From positions 1,968,602-2,032,601 of the forward strand of contig JAXGSB010000001.1 of the NCBI GenBank assembly GCA_040765295.1: a DNA stretch of 64,000 nt, in the 5' to 3' direction. Made by a program: the position numbers and the translations under genes. The notes below the pieces were generated by a model. It was not told the DNA's origin, did not search any database, and was given only the letters and a program-made list of their open reading frames with translations. Positions 1 through 8,028 of this stretch are shown in pieces. This DNA is from Scatomorpha sp040765295. GTDB taxonomy: Bacteria > Bacillota > Clostridia > Oscillospirales > Oscillospiraceae. Numbering within the stretch: the stretch's first letter is position 1; the number at the start of each line of letters is the position of its first letter.

Positions 1-645
1 AGCTTTAACAGCATATGCTCCTACTTGAACTCTATACAGTTTAGTAGAAGAAGGTGATTCAGGTGTCTTTTTTGAATCATTTTTGCAACATAGTGTTGCT
101 TTAACATCTGCCCTAAAAGCATCCATACTTTTACCGTGCTTTGGAAACCAATTTCTAGGATCGCTGTGGTTACTAGCTATTCCTTTTTGATGTCCTTCAT
201 AGTGACCAATGATATCTTTTTCAGTAAGATTATAGAGCTTGCAAAGATGCACACATAGTTCGACAGCTTCTTTATAAACCTTATTAAAGTAGGTAGCATC
301 AGTATGATTATCTTCACAGATTTCAAAACCTATATGCGTATTGTTAGCATCACCACCTGCATGCCATCCTCTATGATCCCAAGGCAGGGTTTGATAAGTG
401 GCGATAGACCCATCCTTAAGCTTGCCAATAAAGGCATGAACGCAGACTTGCCTGCCATCTGGTCTATCTTGATTCCAATGATTATTATATTGATTTTTAC
501 CAAGTAGCCCATCATCTGGACCCACATACCTTCTAAGGTTAGGATTGTTTGCACCAGTAGAATGAACCATAATTCCTTTAGGCTTAATCTTTCTTCCAGC
601 TTTATAACATGCATTATTAGTAAAAATAAGTTTTCTTAAATTCAT
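1..645 (-). CDS. N-acetylmuramoyl-L-alanine amidase (endolysin), partial at the window edge
   Basis: This is the phage lysin, which cuts the amide bond between N-acetylmuramic acid and the stem peptide at the end of infection. The minus frame is open for 215 codons from the ATG at 643-645 and runs off the left edge, so the C-terminus is missing. It begins MNLRKLIFTNN, followed by a VHSTGANN segment near residue 28, a THIGFEICED segment, and NHSDPRNWF near residue 170. These supply the zinc-binding histidines of the amidase_2 fold. The last visible part (LYRVQVGAYAVKA) looks like the start of a SPOR-type or other wall-binding domain. The start overlaps the holin stop by one base (TAATG), which indicates translational coupling in a lysis cassette. 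An open frame at 330-614 is only a shadow of this gene. Confidence 0.88.
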   Translation of the reverse strand, partial: MNLRKLIFTNNACYKAGRKIKPKGIMVHSTGANNPNLRRYVGPDDGLLGKNQYNNHWNQDRPDGRQVCVHAFIGKLKDGSIATYQTLPWDHRGWHAGGDANNTHIGFEICEDNHTDATYFNKVYKEAVELCVHLCKLYNLTEKDIIGHYEGHQKGIASNHSDPRNWFPKHGKSMDAFRADVKATLCCKNDSKKTPESPSSTKLYRVQVGAYAVKA

Positions 646-1052
646 TAATTATTTCCCCCTTTATTGTGTAGCTGGGCTAAGACATCTTTTAATTTCTCTG
701 GTATTGGAAGTCCAAGCCTAGAAGCATTTTCAAGCATGGAAACACCCTCATTAGAACAGTAGAAAAAGATAATAGCAGTCCTAAGCACATTTCCGTCCCC
801 AATAAGGTTTGTATCGATGATATGGCCAATCCCAACTAAAACAAAGATGAGCACCTTCTTAAATATCCCTCTAAATCCAACTTCGCTGGATAGAGTTTTA
901 TCTACAATGGCACACATAACCCCAGTGATATAATCAGCCACCATCAAAGCAACTAAAGCATATAAAAACCCATCAAAACCTCCTAGAAACCAGCCTAAAA
1001 AGCCACCGAGGGCTGTGAGAGCAACTTGTACCCAGTTCCAAATTTCCTTCAT
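645..1052 (-). CDS. Phage holin (toxin-secretion/phage-lysis holin family)
   Basis: This 135-residue membrane protein fits the holin_4 family of Firmicutes phages, which permeabilises the membrane so that the lysin reaches the wall. It opens with an amphipathic segment (MKEIWNWVQ). A hydrophobic stretch covers residues 10-45, with the family-like LVALMVADYITGVMCAI. A further membrane segment lies near residues 67-78 (VLIFVLVGIGHII), followed by SNEGVSMLENASRLGLPIPEKL, a hallmark of the family. The tail is short and polar. It sits directly upstream of the amidase, overlapping by one base. The RBS (AGGAGG) precedes the ATG. An intrinsic terminator lies upstream between this cassette and the tail genes, so lysis may have its own promoter. 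Confidence 0.9.
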   Translation of the reverse strand: MKEIWNWVQVALTALGGFLGWFLGGFDGFLYALVALMVADYITGVMCAIVDKTLSSEVGFRGIFKKVLIFVLVGIGHIIDTNLIGDGNVLRTAIIFFYCSNEGVSMLENASRLGLPIPEKLKDVLAQLHNKGGNN

Positions 1053-1084
1053 ACATACGACCTCCTAAAAATAATTTTGCACAT

Positions 1085-1120
1085 AAAAAAGGAGCATCTG
1101 CAGAACTTGCAAATACTCCT
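1085..1120 (-). terminator. Intrinsic terminator after the tail operon
   Basis: On the minus strand an imperfect 12-bp stem (AGGAGTATTTGC pairing with GCAGATGCTCCT) is followed by six T. Before the IS insertion this hairpin would have lain about 20 bases after the stop of the GH18 tail gene, so it probably closed the tail operon. Confidence 0.7.
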
Positions 1121-1134
1121 AAATATATATTTAT

Positions 1135-1139
1135 TGTTA
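1135..1139. repeat. Left copy of the 5-bp target-site duplication (TGTTA)
   Basis: TGTTA stands directly outside the IS left end. The same five bases occur at 4978-4982, where the phage tail gene resumes. The bases immediately outside the normal right inverted repeat (2796-2800, TATAA) do not match. The duplication therefore brackets 1140-4977 and not the IS alone. Confidence 0.75.
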
Positions 1140-1325
1140 CCTAGATTCTACGTCAGTACTTCAAAAAGCATAATCAAAGCCTTGATAAATATGCGTTCCT
1201 TCGAAATTCAGCTTTCACCCATTGGGTGAAAGAAAAGTGCTCAAAAATATGTTAAATTATCAGCTTTTATGACTCGATATATGGTAAAATAATAGTAAGA
1301 AAAGTAGTAAAAAGGGGTTCTAATT

Positions 1326-2588
1326 ATGATTAATAAAATTGATTTCAAAGCTAAGAATCTAACATCAAATGCAGGTCTTTTTCTGCTCCTTGAGAATGCA
1401 AAAAGCAATGGGATTTTTGATTTTATTGAAAATGACCTCGTATTTGATAATGACTCAACAAATAAAATCAAGATGAATCATATAAAGACCATGCTCTGCG
1501 GTCACTTCATTGGCATTGATAAGTTAGAACGTCTAAAGCTACTTCAAAATGATCCCCTCGTCAACGAGTTTGATATTTCCGTAAAAGAACCTGAAACAGT
1601 GTCACGGTTTCTAGGAAACTTCAACTTCAAGACAACCCAAATGTTTAGAGACATTAATTTTAAAGTCTTTAAAAAACTGCTCACTAAAAGTAAATTGACA
1701 TCCATTACGATTGATATTGATAGTAGTGTAATTAACGTAGAAGGTCATCAAGAAGGTGCGTCAAAAGGATATAATCCTAAGAAACTGGGAAACCGATGCT
1801 ACAATATCCAATTTGCATTTTGCGACGAATTAAAAGCATATGTTACCGGATTTGTAAGAAGTGGCAATACTTACACTGCAAACGGTGCTGCGGAAATGAT
1901 CAAAGAAATTGTTGCTAACATCAAATCAGACGATTTAGAAATTTTATTTCGAATGGATAGTGGCTACTTTGATGAAAAAATTATCGAAACGATAGAATCT
2001 CTTGGATGCAAATATTTAATTAAAGCCAAAAGTTATTCTACACTCACCTCACAAGCAACGAATTCATCAATTGTATTCGTTAAAGGAGAAGAAGGTAGAG
2101 AAACTACAGAACTGTATACAAAATTAGTTAAATGGGAAAAAGACAGAAGATTTGTCGTATCTCGCGTACTGAAACCAGAAAAAGAAAGAGCACAATTATC
2201 ACTTTTAGAAGGTTCCGAATACGACTACTTTTTCTTTGTAACAAATACTACCTTGCTTTCTGAAAAAGTAGTTATATACTATGAAAAGCGTGGTAATGCT
2301 GAAAACTATATCAAAGAAGCCAAATACGACATGGCGGTGGGTCATCTCTTGCTAAAGTCATTTTGGGCGAATGAAGCCGTGTTTCAAATGATGATGCTTT
2401 CATATAACCTATTTTTGTTGTTCAAGTTTGATTCCTTGGACTCTTCAGAATACAGACAGCAAATAAAGACCTTTCGTTTGAAGTATGTATTTCTTGCAGC
2501 AAAAATAATCAAAACCGCAAGATATGTAATCATGAAGTTGTCGGAAAACTATCCGTACAAGGGAGTGTATGAAAAATGTCTGGTATAA
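1326..2588 (+). CDS. tnpA: IS1380-family DDE transposase (ISEcp1-type)
   Basis: This 420-residue transposase catalyses movement of the surrounding IS. The DDE triad can be placed at ITIDIDSSV (Asp near 130-132), LFRMDSGYFD (Asp near 210) and GNAENYIKEAKYDM (Glu near 330). The segment EGHQEGASKGYNPKKLGNR after the first Asp is characteristic of IS1380 transposases, as is GNTYTANGAAEMIKE. The length is full and no frameshift is seen, so the enzyme should be active. The start ATG at 1326 follows an AAAGGGG ribosome binding site. A short promoter-like TAAAAT box lies about 40 bases upstream. The gene reads opposite to the surrounding phage genes. Confidence 0.95.
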   Translation: MINKIDFKAKNLTSNAGLFLLLENAKSNGIFDFIENDLVFDNDSTNKIKMNHIKTMLCGHFIGIDKLERLKLLQNDPLVNEFDISVKEPETVSRFLGNFNFKTTQMFRDINFKVFKKLLTKSKLTSITIDIDSSVINVEGHQEGASKGYNPKKLGNRCYNIQFAFCDELKAYVTGFVRSGNTYTANGAAEMIKEIVANIKSDDLEILFRMDSGYFDEKIIETIESLGCKYLIKAKSYSTLTSQATNSSIVFVKGEEGRETTELYTKLVKWEKDRRFVVSRVLKPEKERAQLSLLEGSEYDYFFFVTNTTLLSEKVVIYYEKRGNAENYIKEAKYDMAVGHLLLKSFWANEAVFQMMMLSYNLFLLFKFDSLDSSEYRQQIKTFRLKYVFLAAKIIKTARYVIMKLSENYPYKGVYEKCLV

Positions 2589-2691
2589 TAAGAATATCAT
2601 CAATAAAATTGAGTGTTGCTCTGTGGATAACTTGCAGAGTTTATTAAGTATCATTGCAGCAAAGATGAAATCAATGATTTATCAAAAATGA

Positions 2692-2721
2692 TTGAAAGGT
2701 GGTTGTAAATAATGTTACAAT
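2692..2721 (+). promoter_or_regulatory. Outward promoter in the IS right end
   Basis: TTGAAA (2692-2697) and TACAAT (2716-2721) are separated by 18 bp and point out of the IS into the passenger genes. ISEcp1 is known to drive downstream genes from boxes with these sequences. Here it would transcribe the VanZ fragment and the lipoprotein gene. Confidence 0.75.
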
Positions 2722-2875
2722 GTGTGAGAAGCAGTCTAAATTCTTCGTGAAATAGTGATTTTTGAAGCTAATAAAAAACACACGTGGAATTTAGGTATAA
2801 GGCTAATTGAAGCAAGGTTAAACATGTGATATTATAATGACAAACAGGGATTTGTAAAAATATTGGAGGAACAAT

Positions 2876-3250
2876 GTGAAAGATGATAGTAAAACAAACA
2901 AGTTAACTAAAGTATTATTTGTTATTTATTTAATTGCTGTATTATGGATAATAGTATTTAAATTTAATGCACCATTTTCAAAATTAGGTTATATGAGAAG
3001 TATAAATCTAATTCCTTTTAATGAATCTTTAATAATAAATGGCAAACTTGATTTCCGTGAAATTGTCATGAACGTAGTAATTTTTATGCCTCTTGGTATA
3101 TATTCAGGCATTCTATTTAGAAAATGGACTACTGGTAAGAAGATCTTCTTATTTTTCTTAATTAGCCTTATATGCGAAGTATTCCAATTTATTTTGGGTT
3201 GTATTCAAAAAGAAATTATAGTATCCTGTATGTATAGGGGAGGGAGTTAA
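2876..3250 (+). pseudogene. VanZ-family membrane protein, C-terminally truncated
   Basis: The first 107 or so residues match the VanZ family, small membrane proteins associated with teicoplanin resistance and other functions of unclear mechanism. Visible marks are an N-terminal membrane helix, SINLIPFNES near residue 43, NVVIFMPLGIYSGIL near 65-80, and SLICEVFQFILG near 98-109. Normal VanZ proteins then continue with a D-x-x-D-loop and another helix. Here the sequence changes to CIQKEIIVSCMYRGGS and stops, and that DNA looks like the leader of the next gene. A deletion or old junction near 3200 is likely. The start is GTG with GGAGGA five bases upstream. It sits downstream of the IS outward promoter. 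Confidence 0.7.
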
Positions 3251-3252
3251 AA

Positions 3253-3858
3253 ATGAAAAAATTAATTATGATTATTTTGACAACTTTGCTGGTCTTATTA
3301 TTAGTTGGATGTGGTGGTACAAATAATGCAGCTGATTCTGATGTTACTGATAATGATTTTGACACAAAGCAAGAAGCTTCCACGGCAGATGCAGATAAGG
3401 ATGCTGTGGACAATGAAGATCAAATCAAAGAGGCAGAACAACCTGGAGAAATGGTGGCAGGCACAAATGTTTCTGTCTATCCAAATGCCGAGCTTGCCTA
3501 CAGTAGCGAAGATGAGATTGTCTATATCACCACCGATTCGGCTGAGACGGTAAATGATTTTTACAAAAACCATGCAAATCTTAAGGAATTTAGAAGCAGT
3601 AAGACAGAATGGTATGCATATTCAACACCATTGACTGATTTGCTAGGTGATATGGGTCTGGATACGGATCTATGGGCTGATGAAGAGAGGATTGCAGAAA
3701 TTAACGCTTATATAAAGGAATCGGGCGGACTACAAGGATTAACAATTTACGATGCCAATATGGATGAGGATTTTAAAGAAATGTCCCTTGCTCATATCTA
3801 TTCGGAAGTTCCCCATGATAAAACGATTATTATATATTCATTGCTAGAGGAGATGTAG
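3253..3858 (+). CDS. Putative lipoprotein, 201 residues
   Basis: The protein begins with a lysine-containing n-region, a hydrophobic core and a lipobox (LLVGC, Cys near residue 20), so it should be secreted and lipidated on the outer face of the membrane. Residues 21-70 are a low-complexity acidic linker rich in Asp, Ala and Glu. The C-terminal part (NVSVYPNAELAYSSEDEIVYITTDSAETVNDFYKNH) resembles small adhesion or stress-linked lipoproteins, but I do not recognise a named family. The RBS GGGGAGGGAG lies just upstream. It appears intact inside otherwise broken passenger DNA and is probably transcribed from the IS promoter, its own leader promoter, or both. Confidence 0.75.
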   Translation: MKKLIMIILTTLLVLLLVGCGGTNNAADSDVTDNDFDTKQEASTADADKDAVDNEDQIKEAEQPGEMVAGTNVSVYPNAELAYSSEDEIVYITTDSAETVNDFYKNHANLKEFRSSKTEWYAYSTPLTDLLGDMGLDTDLWADEERIAEINAYIKESGGLQGLTIYDANMDEDFKEMSLAHIYSEVPHDKTIIIYSLLEEM

Positions 3859-3877
3859 AAAACATAAAGAAGCCGAG

Positions 3878-4180
3878 ATGGTGGTGGCGGAAAGTGTCCA
3901 TACATCATTGTCTGATGGCAAGCTAACCTTTATTGGCCATACTGATAGTCGAGGAGACGCATCATCCAACAAAAAATTATCTCTAAATCGTGCAACTACT
4001 GTTAAAGACTGGTTTGAAAGCTGGTCTTCGGAAAATAGTGTAGACGGTTGGACCTTCTCAGTTGATGGCAAAGGGGATAGCACATTAAAAGTAGCAGATG
4101 TTGATGTTGAAGGGAACTTCCGTGAAGAAGCTGGACGCGTCAATCGTAGAGTGGAGATTGAAATCAAAGTAAAAGAATAA
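3878..4180 (+). pseudogene. OmpA C-terminal-domain fragment
   Basis: The frame encodes the second half of an OmpA-like peptidoglycan-binding domain. Visible are GHTDSRGD near residue 20, then SLNRATTVKDWF, and the closing RVNRRVEIEI. The usual N-terminal strands (xVxFDFDSA) and any signal peptide are missing. The frame stays open upstream into the end of the lipoprotein gene in a different phase, which suggests a deletion or frameshift joined the two. There is no convincing ribosome binding site before the ATG at 3878. The 3' end is natural and is followed by a hairpin. Confidence 0.65.
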
Positions 4181-4195
4181 AAGCATGGCCACATG

Positions 4196-4218
4196 ACCGC
4201 GGGGATTATCCCTGCGGT
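4196..4218 (+). terminator. Terminator-like hairpin after the OmpA fragment
   Basis: ACCGCGGGG pairs with CCCTGCGGT around a five-base loop, 15 bases after the OmpA stop. The following bases contain only a short delayed T run, so termination strength is uncertain. Confidence 0.5.
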
Positions 4219-4248
4219 TGCTACGATTTTGAAATGAATATTTATAGC

Positions 4249-4509
4249 TTACGTTAGTTTAATGCCTATTGCCCTCATAAACTGTAGTAAATCAATATAT
4301 TTAATTTCAAAGTCTGTACAAATATTTGGAATTAAAATTCTTTTTTTAGTATCTATTTGAAGTTTTTCTAAAGTAACTATTGTACAGTCATATGCCAGTC
4401 CATAAGCACATAGCCATGAATCTGCTATGGAGGCAAATTCATCTTTCGCAGATTGAAGATATTGTTTGCTTTCATTTACATAATTTATTATATTGCTATA
4501 TGATTCCAT
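4249..4509 (-). pseudogene. C-terminal fragment of a DUF4411 (PIN-like) protein
   Basis: The 86 residues resemble the C-terminal half of DUF4411 proteins, PIN-fold proteins usually paired with an ImmA-type partner. The matching part runs from DEFASIADSWLCAYGLAYDC through KKRILIPNICTDFEIKYIDLLQFMRAIGIKL. The N-terminal half with the first catalytic aspartates is absent, because the sequence switches to an ABC permease fragment on the other strand near 4500-4540. It is therefore a remnant and not a functional toxin. It is evidence that the passenger DNA is a mosaic. Confidence 0.55.
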
Positions 4510-4993
4510 TACAGCGTGTTCAGGTATTACTATTCTGCCAATTTTTGTTCCCGCTTTGTTAATATATGGTGTAAGGAGCGGGGGCCCCCTATTTTACTGG
4601 ATCGGGGGCAGCCTGCTGTTTCTGTTGCTGCCGGTCCTCCCTTTGACAATAGCCTCTGCGGGCGTGCTGTTCCTTATGAGACTTACCAATCTAAGCAGGA
4701 AGAAAGATATCTTACAGTTTATCGGTTTGATAGCGATGATAGTTTTTACTATTGGGTTCAATTACCTTTTAGGCAGTATCCCCGCTGGCGGAGAACAAGA
4801 ATTTATTCAAAGGATTCTCGTTGAGAAGGAGGGGCTGGTTAACTATTTCGGTAGTTTATTTCCCCCGGCATTGTTAATGACAAGGGCTCTTACCCTAGGC
4901 GGCTACGCTGCTTTGAAAAACTATTTATTGTTGTTTACTGTAAGCTGCTTAGGCTTTTTGACGATATTGCTTCTGGGTGTTATATTTGTTTAG
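4493..4993 (+). pseudogene. ABC-2-type permease fragment
   Basis: The frame encodes about 150 hydrophobic residues with at least three membrane segments. They include VPALLIYGVRSG, GGSLLFLLLPVLPLTIASAGVLFLM, and RLTNLSRKKDILQFIG, typical of large bacterial ABC exporter permeases of the putative ABC-2 type. Both ends are broken: the N-terminal membrane spans are absent, and the gene is cut at 4977, the inferred right end of the transposed unit. The last codons come from the phage target. It cannot give a functional transporter subunit. Confidence 0.6.
4978..4982. repeat. Right copy of the 5-bp target-site duplication (TGTTA)
   Basis: This copy of TGTTA overlaps the TAA stop of the GH18 tail gene and matches 1135-1139 outside the IS left end. 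It marks the right junction of the inserted unit. Confidence 0.75.
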
Positions 4994-7448
4994 GGAGTGC
5001 CTCCCAAAGCCTCATATCTTCTTGACCTAAAGACCAGATAGCAATTCCCCTAAGTTTCCACCTATATGCAGCTTCATTTGACCAGTAAACAAGACTATCT
5101 ACATCTTGATAATAGAGAATAGAAAAGCCATCAGCATCACCAAGGAAAAGTCTTGATAACCAAATATTGATATCCTTTGGAATAACCTTTACTGTATAAT
5201 CATTTCCACAGCTAAGAGGTAAAAGATCTGAATGGAAGAAGTCGTAGTCCATAGAAATATCTTCACTTCTCGTGGCAGATTCTTCTACATCGTTATTAAC
5301 AGTAAAAACTTGAAACTCGTTATCCCAAGTTACACCAGTTCTATTAAGTCTTCCATACTCAGTTTTACTCCCATCTGGAAATACCACATCAAATCTTTCA
5401 TATGGCTCATAAGTCCATGAATCGCCCATTCTTAATAGTTCAGAAAGAATTCGACCATCAGAGCGAACTCCAGCATAACCTCCAATAAAACCACTAAGAT
5501 TTGCTGTGAAACGAAGGATATTACTTGCTCCTGAATAAACTCTAACTCTATTACCTCGTATCCTCATTTCGATGGTATACATCCTTGGGTTAGAGCGAAG
5601 TTCAGATGTTGGCGTTCTTCCTATTTCCGTATTATAACTAGCAAGTAGGGATGATCCTTTATATAGCTCGATTCGCTGAGTATTATAATTTAAGCAACAG
5701 AAAACATCACCACAAAATACCCCTGCCCTGCCACTAGTTTCTTCAGTAAAAGCTATTCTAGCTCTTAGGTGGATATCAGAGAAGTTAGTGTAATTCCATG
5801 CAAGTTGTCCATAACCGTCAAGCTGAGAATAAGGCCTATTTGAAGTATCATTAGGGTTTTTCCATACATTCCACTCACCACTTAATGTTTTCCAATAGCT
5901 AGGAAGGAGTGGATTAGGATCCCTAAAGTCCTCATACCAAATTAATGCTGAGTCGGGTTTTCTCCTTAAGACTTCAGTTGTTAATTTAAAACCTCTATCT
6001 GGCTCTGCCATATTTCCATTTACATCTTTAAACATCCTAGGTGAAAGGGTAAACTCAGCTTCTCCTGCAGAAAGTTCCTCTTCAAATTTAGAGCAGACCC
6101 TAAAGCCAGAGAAGATAACACCAGGAGTGCTACTACTTATGCTGACAGCATGACTTCCAGCCGAAAGAAAGACACTAGATGCTAAAGATAGCCAACAGCT
6201 AGTTCTCCAGTAAGGCCACCAGAGCCTATTTTCATTGAAGCTTTTACTAACTCCGTCTAAGGATACTTTGATATTGTTTTTATCCCAAAAAGGAAAGACG
6301 ACTTTAATAGCAAGGTCATAAGTTCCTGAGTTTGTAACTTCAAATTCATATACAGCCTCGCCATCCTCTCTAATTGTAGCAGTAGTATCTGAAAGTATAA
6401 TCCCATCATTATAAACTTCTGGATTTCCCCCATGTCGGTCTATATAAATAGTTCCAAAGTCTGCCTTTTGCTCCTTGCCATAGGCAGTTAAGTATCTGCG
6501 GCGGTTATAGCTTGCACTTATTAAGGGATAGGTTCTATTAGTAGAATCAGCTCCTTCCATATAGTCATAAATATGAGGTAAAGCCCAGGCAACCTTATCA
6601 TAGTCATCCCAGTAGGCTATTATTGGAATCATAGGTTGAGGTGGTCCATCATCTGTAAAATTGTAACCACCAGTCATCCAAAGCTGTGCTGCATAATAAG
6701 TGTTTGATATTCCCCTATAGCTAATACCTAAGTTTTCTGGAGTATCATGTATCCGCCAGTTCCAACCATAACCTGGAAGGCCTAAAAATATTTTATCTGG
6801 ATCCATAACCCTTGATGCATAATCATAGATGCCTTCAAGCCAGTCTCTAGGAGAAACAGGTCCAGGAGCAGAACCAGCCCAGGCCATACCATAACTCATA
6901 ATAGCTGCAGTATCACAGTAAGGGTTTAAGTCCTCATAAACACACCAATTTTCACCACCCACTGAGCCTTCTACACTTGTCATTCCAGGAAGGCATATAT
7001 TTACTAGCTTTGATGAATCATAGTTTTTAACTCTTTCATAGATATCTTTAAAGAGCTGGTTAGCAGCATTCCTATTTTCAAAGCCACCGCCACGTTCTAG
7101 GTCAATATCAACTCCTGAGCACCAAGGATATTTATCCATGATTCGTATAATTTCATTTAGAAACTTATCCTTTGCACCGCCTGTATTATTTCTAAGAGCA
7201 GTAAAGATAGATGCAGTACCATGGTTCATAATTGTAAGGAGCCATTTGATATGTGGCCACTTATTTATATAGGGCATCATACTGGAGATACTTGTTCCTG
7301 TTTCTGTAATTGTTCCTGTGATATCTACTTCAAAGGTGAAAATTCCAACTGTATCAAGGCGGTCTCCATAATCTCTTAAGGCTTCATACATTCTGGCATT
7401 ACCCATAAAAGACCAGACCATGCACTTTTTACCCTTAAGATAATTCAT
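4980..7448 (-). CDS. Phage tail protein with GH18 (chitinase/endo-glucosaminidase-type) domain
   Basis: This is an 822-residue tail-tip protein. The N-terminal 330 residues form a GH18 TIM barrel. The catalytic signature GVDIDLE lies at residues 112-118, with Glu 118 as the expected acid/base, followed by later barrel motifs such as AAIMSYGMAW and IFLGLPGYGWNW. GH18 enzymes in phage tails probably cleave peptidoglycan glycan strands during DNA entry. The middle (about 345-450) looks like a carbohydrate-binding beta-sandwich and the part near 500-660 like a concanavalin-type module. The start overlaps the upstream gene by four bases. The stop falls exactly in the IS target duplication and the gene appears intact. 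Confidence 0.85.
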   Translation of the reverse strand: MNYLKGKKCMVWSFMGNARMYEALRDYGDRLDTVGIFTFEVDITGTITETGTSISSMMPYINKWPHIKWLLTIMNHGTASIFTALRNNTGGAKDKFLNEIIRIMDKYPWCSGVDIDLERGGGFENRNAANQLFKDIYERVKNYDSSKLVNICLPGMTSVEGSVGGENWCVYEDLNPYCDTAAIMSYGMAWAGSAPGPVSPRDWLEGIYDYASRVMDPDKIFLGLPGYGWNWRIHDTPENLGISYRGISNTYYAAQLWMTGGYNFTDDGPPQPMIPIIAYWDDYDKVAWALPHIYDYMEGADSTNRTYPLISASYNRRRYLTAYGKEQKADFGTIYIDRHGGNPEVYNDGIILSDTTATIREDGEAVYEFEVTNSGTYDLAIKVVFPFWDKNNIKVSLDGVSKSFNENRLWWPYWRTSCWLSLASSVFLSAGSHAVSISSSTPGVIFSGFRVCSKFEEELSAGEAEFTLSPRMFKDVNGNMAEPDRGFKLTTEVLRRKPDSALIWYEDFRDPNPLLPSYWKTLSGEWNVWKNPNDTSNRPYSQLDGYGQLAWNYTNFSDIHLRARIAFTEETSGRAGVFCGDVFCCLNYNTQRIELYKGSSLLASYNTEIGRTPTSELRSNPRMYTIEMRIRGNRVRVYSGASNILRFTANLSGFIGGYAGVRSDGRILSELLRMGDSWTYEPYERFDVVFPDGSKTEYGRLNRTGVTWDNEFQVFTVNNDVEESATRSEDISMDYDFFHSDLLPLSCGNDYTVKVIPKDINIWLSRLFLGDADGFSILYYQDVDSLVYWSNEAAYRWKLRGIAIWSLGQEDMRLWEALPKQI

Positions 7449-8020
7449 AGTTTTTCACCGCCTTCCTGCATTTCTTCAAATTCAAATAGGACCCTAGCTG
7501 ATTTCTTATCCTCAAGCTTTACATTATGCTTGCTATCACTTGCAGCCGTATATTGAAAAAAGCCCTCCTTAGTAGTTGGGCTATTGTTTCTAAGGCACTC
7601 CCTAGTAGAGGCTTTTATTTTAATTTCATCTTCCTTGTTAAAGGCTGATTTTAATTTTAATTTGTGGGCACCAGCCCCTTGGGAAAGCTCTATACTATTC
7701 GCCTCCATGTTTTGTATTGGATAGATGTAAACATCTAGTCCTGCTGATGTTTTGCCAAGATTAAAAAGGACAACAGTTTCTTTACCTCTTACGATTCCAT
7801 TGTAAAATCTCTTAGGAGCAATATTTCCATTTTCCTTATATCTTTCAAGCATTATTTCTGTATTTGGAGTATAACCTGTAAGGTTGGAGCCTTCTTGGAG
7901 CTGGAGGTCAGTAAAATAGATCCTACCACTACAATCATTTATAAAAGGCTTAACTCTTATAGAAAATACTTTCTTATCTTCCTTTAAGTTAAAGCTCTCG
8001 GAAAACCTTGTAAATATCAT
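7445..8020 (-). CDS. Phage tail protein of unknown function (191 residues)
   Basis: The N-terminal part (SGRIYFTDLQLQEGSNLTGYTPNTE) resembles a segment found in many Gram-positive tail proteins and in the small protein encoded just upstream (8029-8217). The remainder (YNGIVRGKETVVLFNLGKTSAGLDVYIYPIQ) is unrecognised, with a beta-rich look. ATG at 8020 is preferred over a TTG one codon earlier because of spacing to GGTGG. It overlaps the GH18 gene by four bases (ATGA), so the two are probably co-translated parts of the tail tip. Confidence 0.65.
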   Translation of the reverse strand: MIFTRFSESFNLKEDKKVFSIRVKPFINDCSGRIYFTDLQLQEGSNLTGYTPNTEIMLERYKENGNIAPKRFYNGIVRGKETVVLFNLGKTSAGLDVYIYPIQNMEANSIELSQGAGAHKLKLKSAFNKEDEIKIKASTRECLRNNSPTTKEGFFQYTAASDSKHNVKLEDKKSARVLFEFEEMQEGGEKL

Positions 8021-8028
8021 CAATCCAC

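Larger units (their letters stand above)
1140..2795 (+). mobile_element. ISEcp1 or very close relative (IS1380 family), complete, 1656 bp
   Basis: The left end reads CCTAGATTCTACGT (1140-1153) and the right end ACGTGGAATTTAGG (2782-2795). These are the 14-bp inverted repeats known for ISEcp1. The distance between them is exactly 1656 bp, the published length of ISEcp1, and the single gene encodes 420 residues, also the ISEcp1 value. A TTGAAA / TACAAT outward promoter lies near the right end. ISEcp1 is known for mobilising adjacent resistance genes in Enterobacteriaceae by using poor right-end substitutes. Sequence identity to the reference could not be computed here; the match of ends, length and promoter is from memory. 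Confidence 0.9.
1140..4977. mobile_element. ISEcp1-type transposition unit with 2.2 kb passenger DNA
   Basis: The unit runs from the IS left inverted repeat to 4977 and is flanked by the TGTTA duplication. The alternative right end (4964-4977) matches the normal right repeat at only 7 of 14 positions, including the terminal GG. Such weak right ends are usual for one-ended ISEcp1 transposition. Removing 1140-4977 and one TGTTA restores a simple phage arrangement: tail gene stop, short A/T spacer, terminator, holin. The passenger (2796-4977) holds gene fragments unrelated to the phage. Confidence 0.7.

Noticed and set aside
330..614. Minus-strand open frame of 94 codons
   Set aside because: It is out of frame with the amidase gene that covers 1-645 and has no family match.
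1211..1231. Palindrome CTTTCACCCA-TGGGTGAAAG as an IS end or terminator
   Set aside because: It lies inside the IS, 70 bases from the left inverted repeat, and has no T run; probably protects the transposase gene from outside transcription or has no role.
2796..2800. Target duplication directly at the normal IS right end
   Set aside because: TATAA here does not match TGTTA on the left; the match is at 4978-4982 instead.
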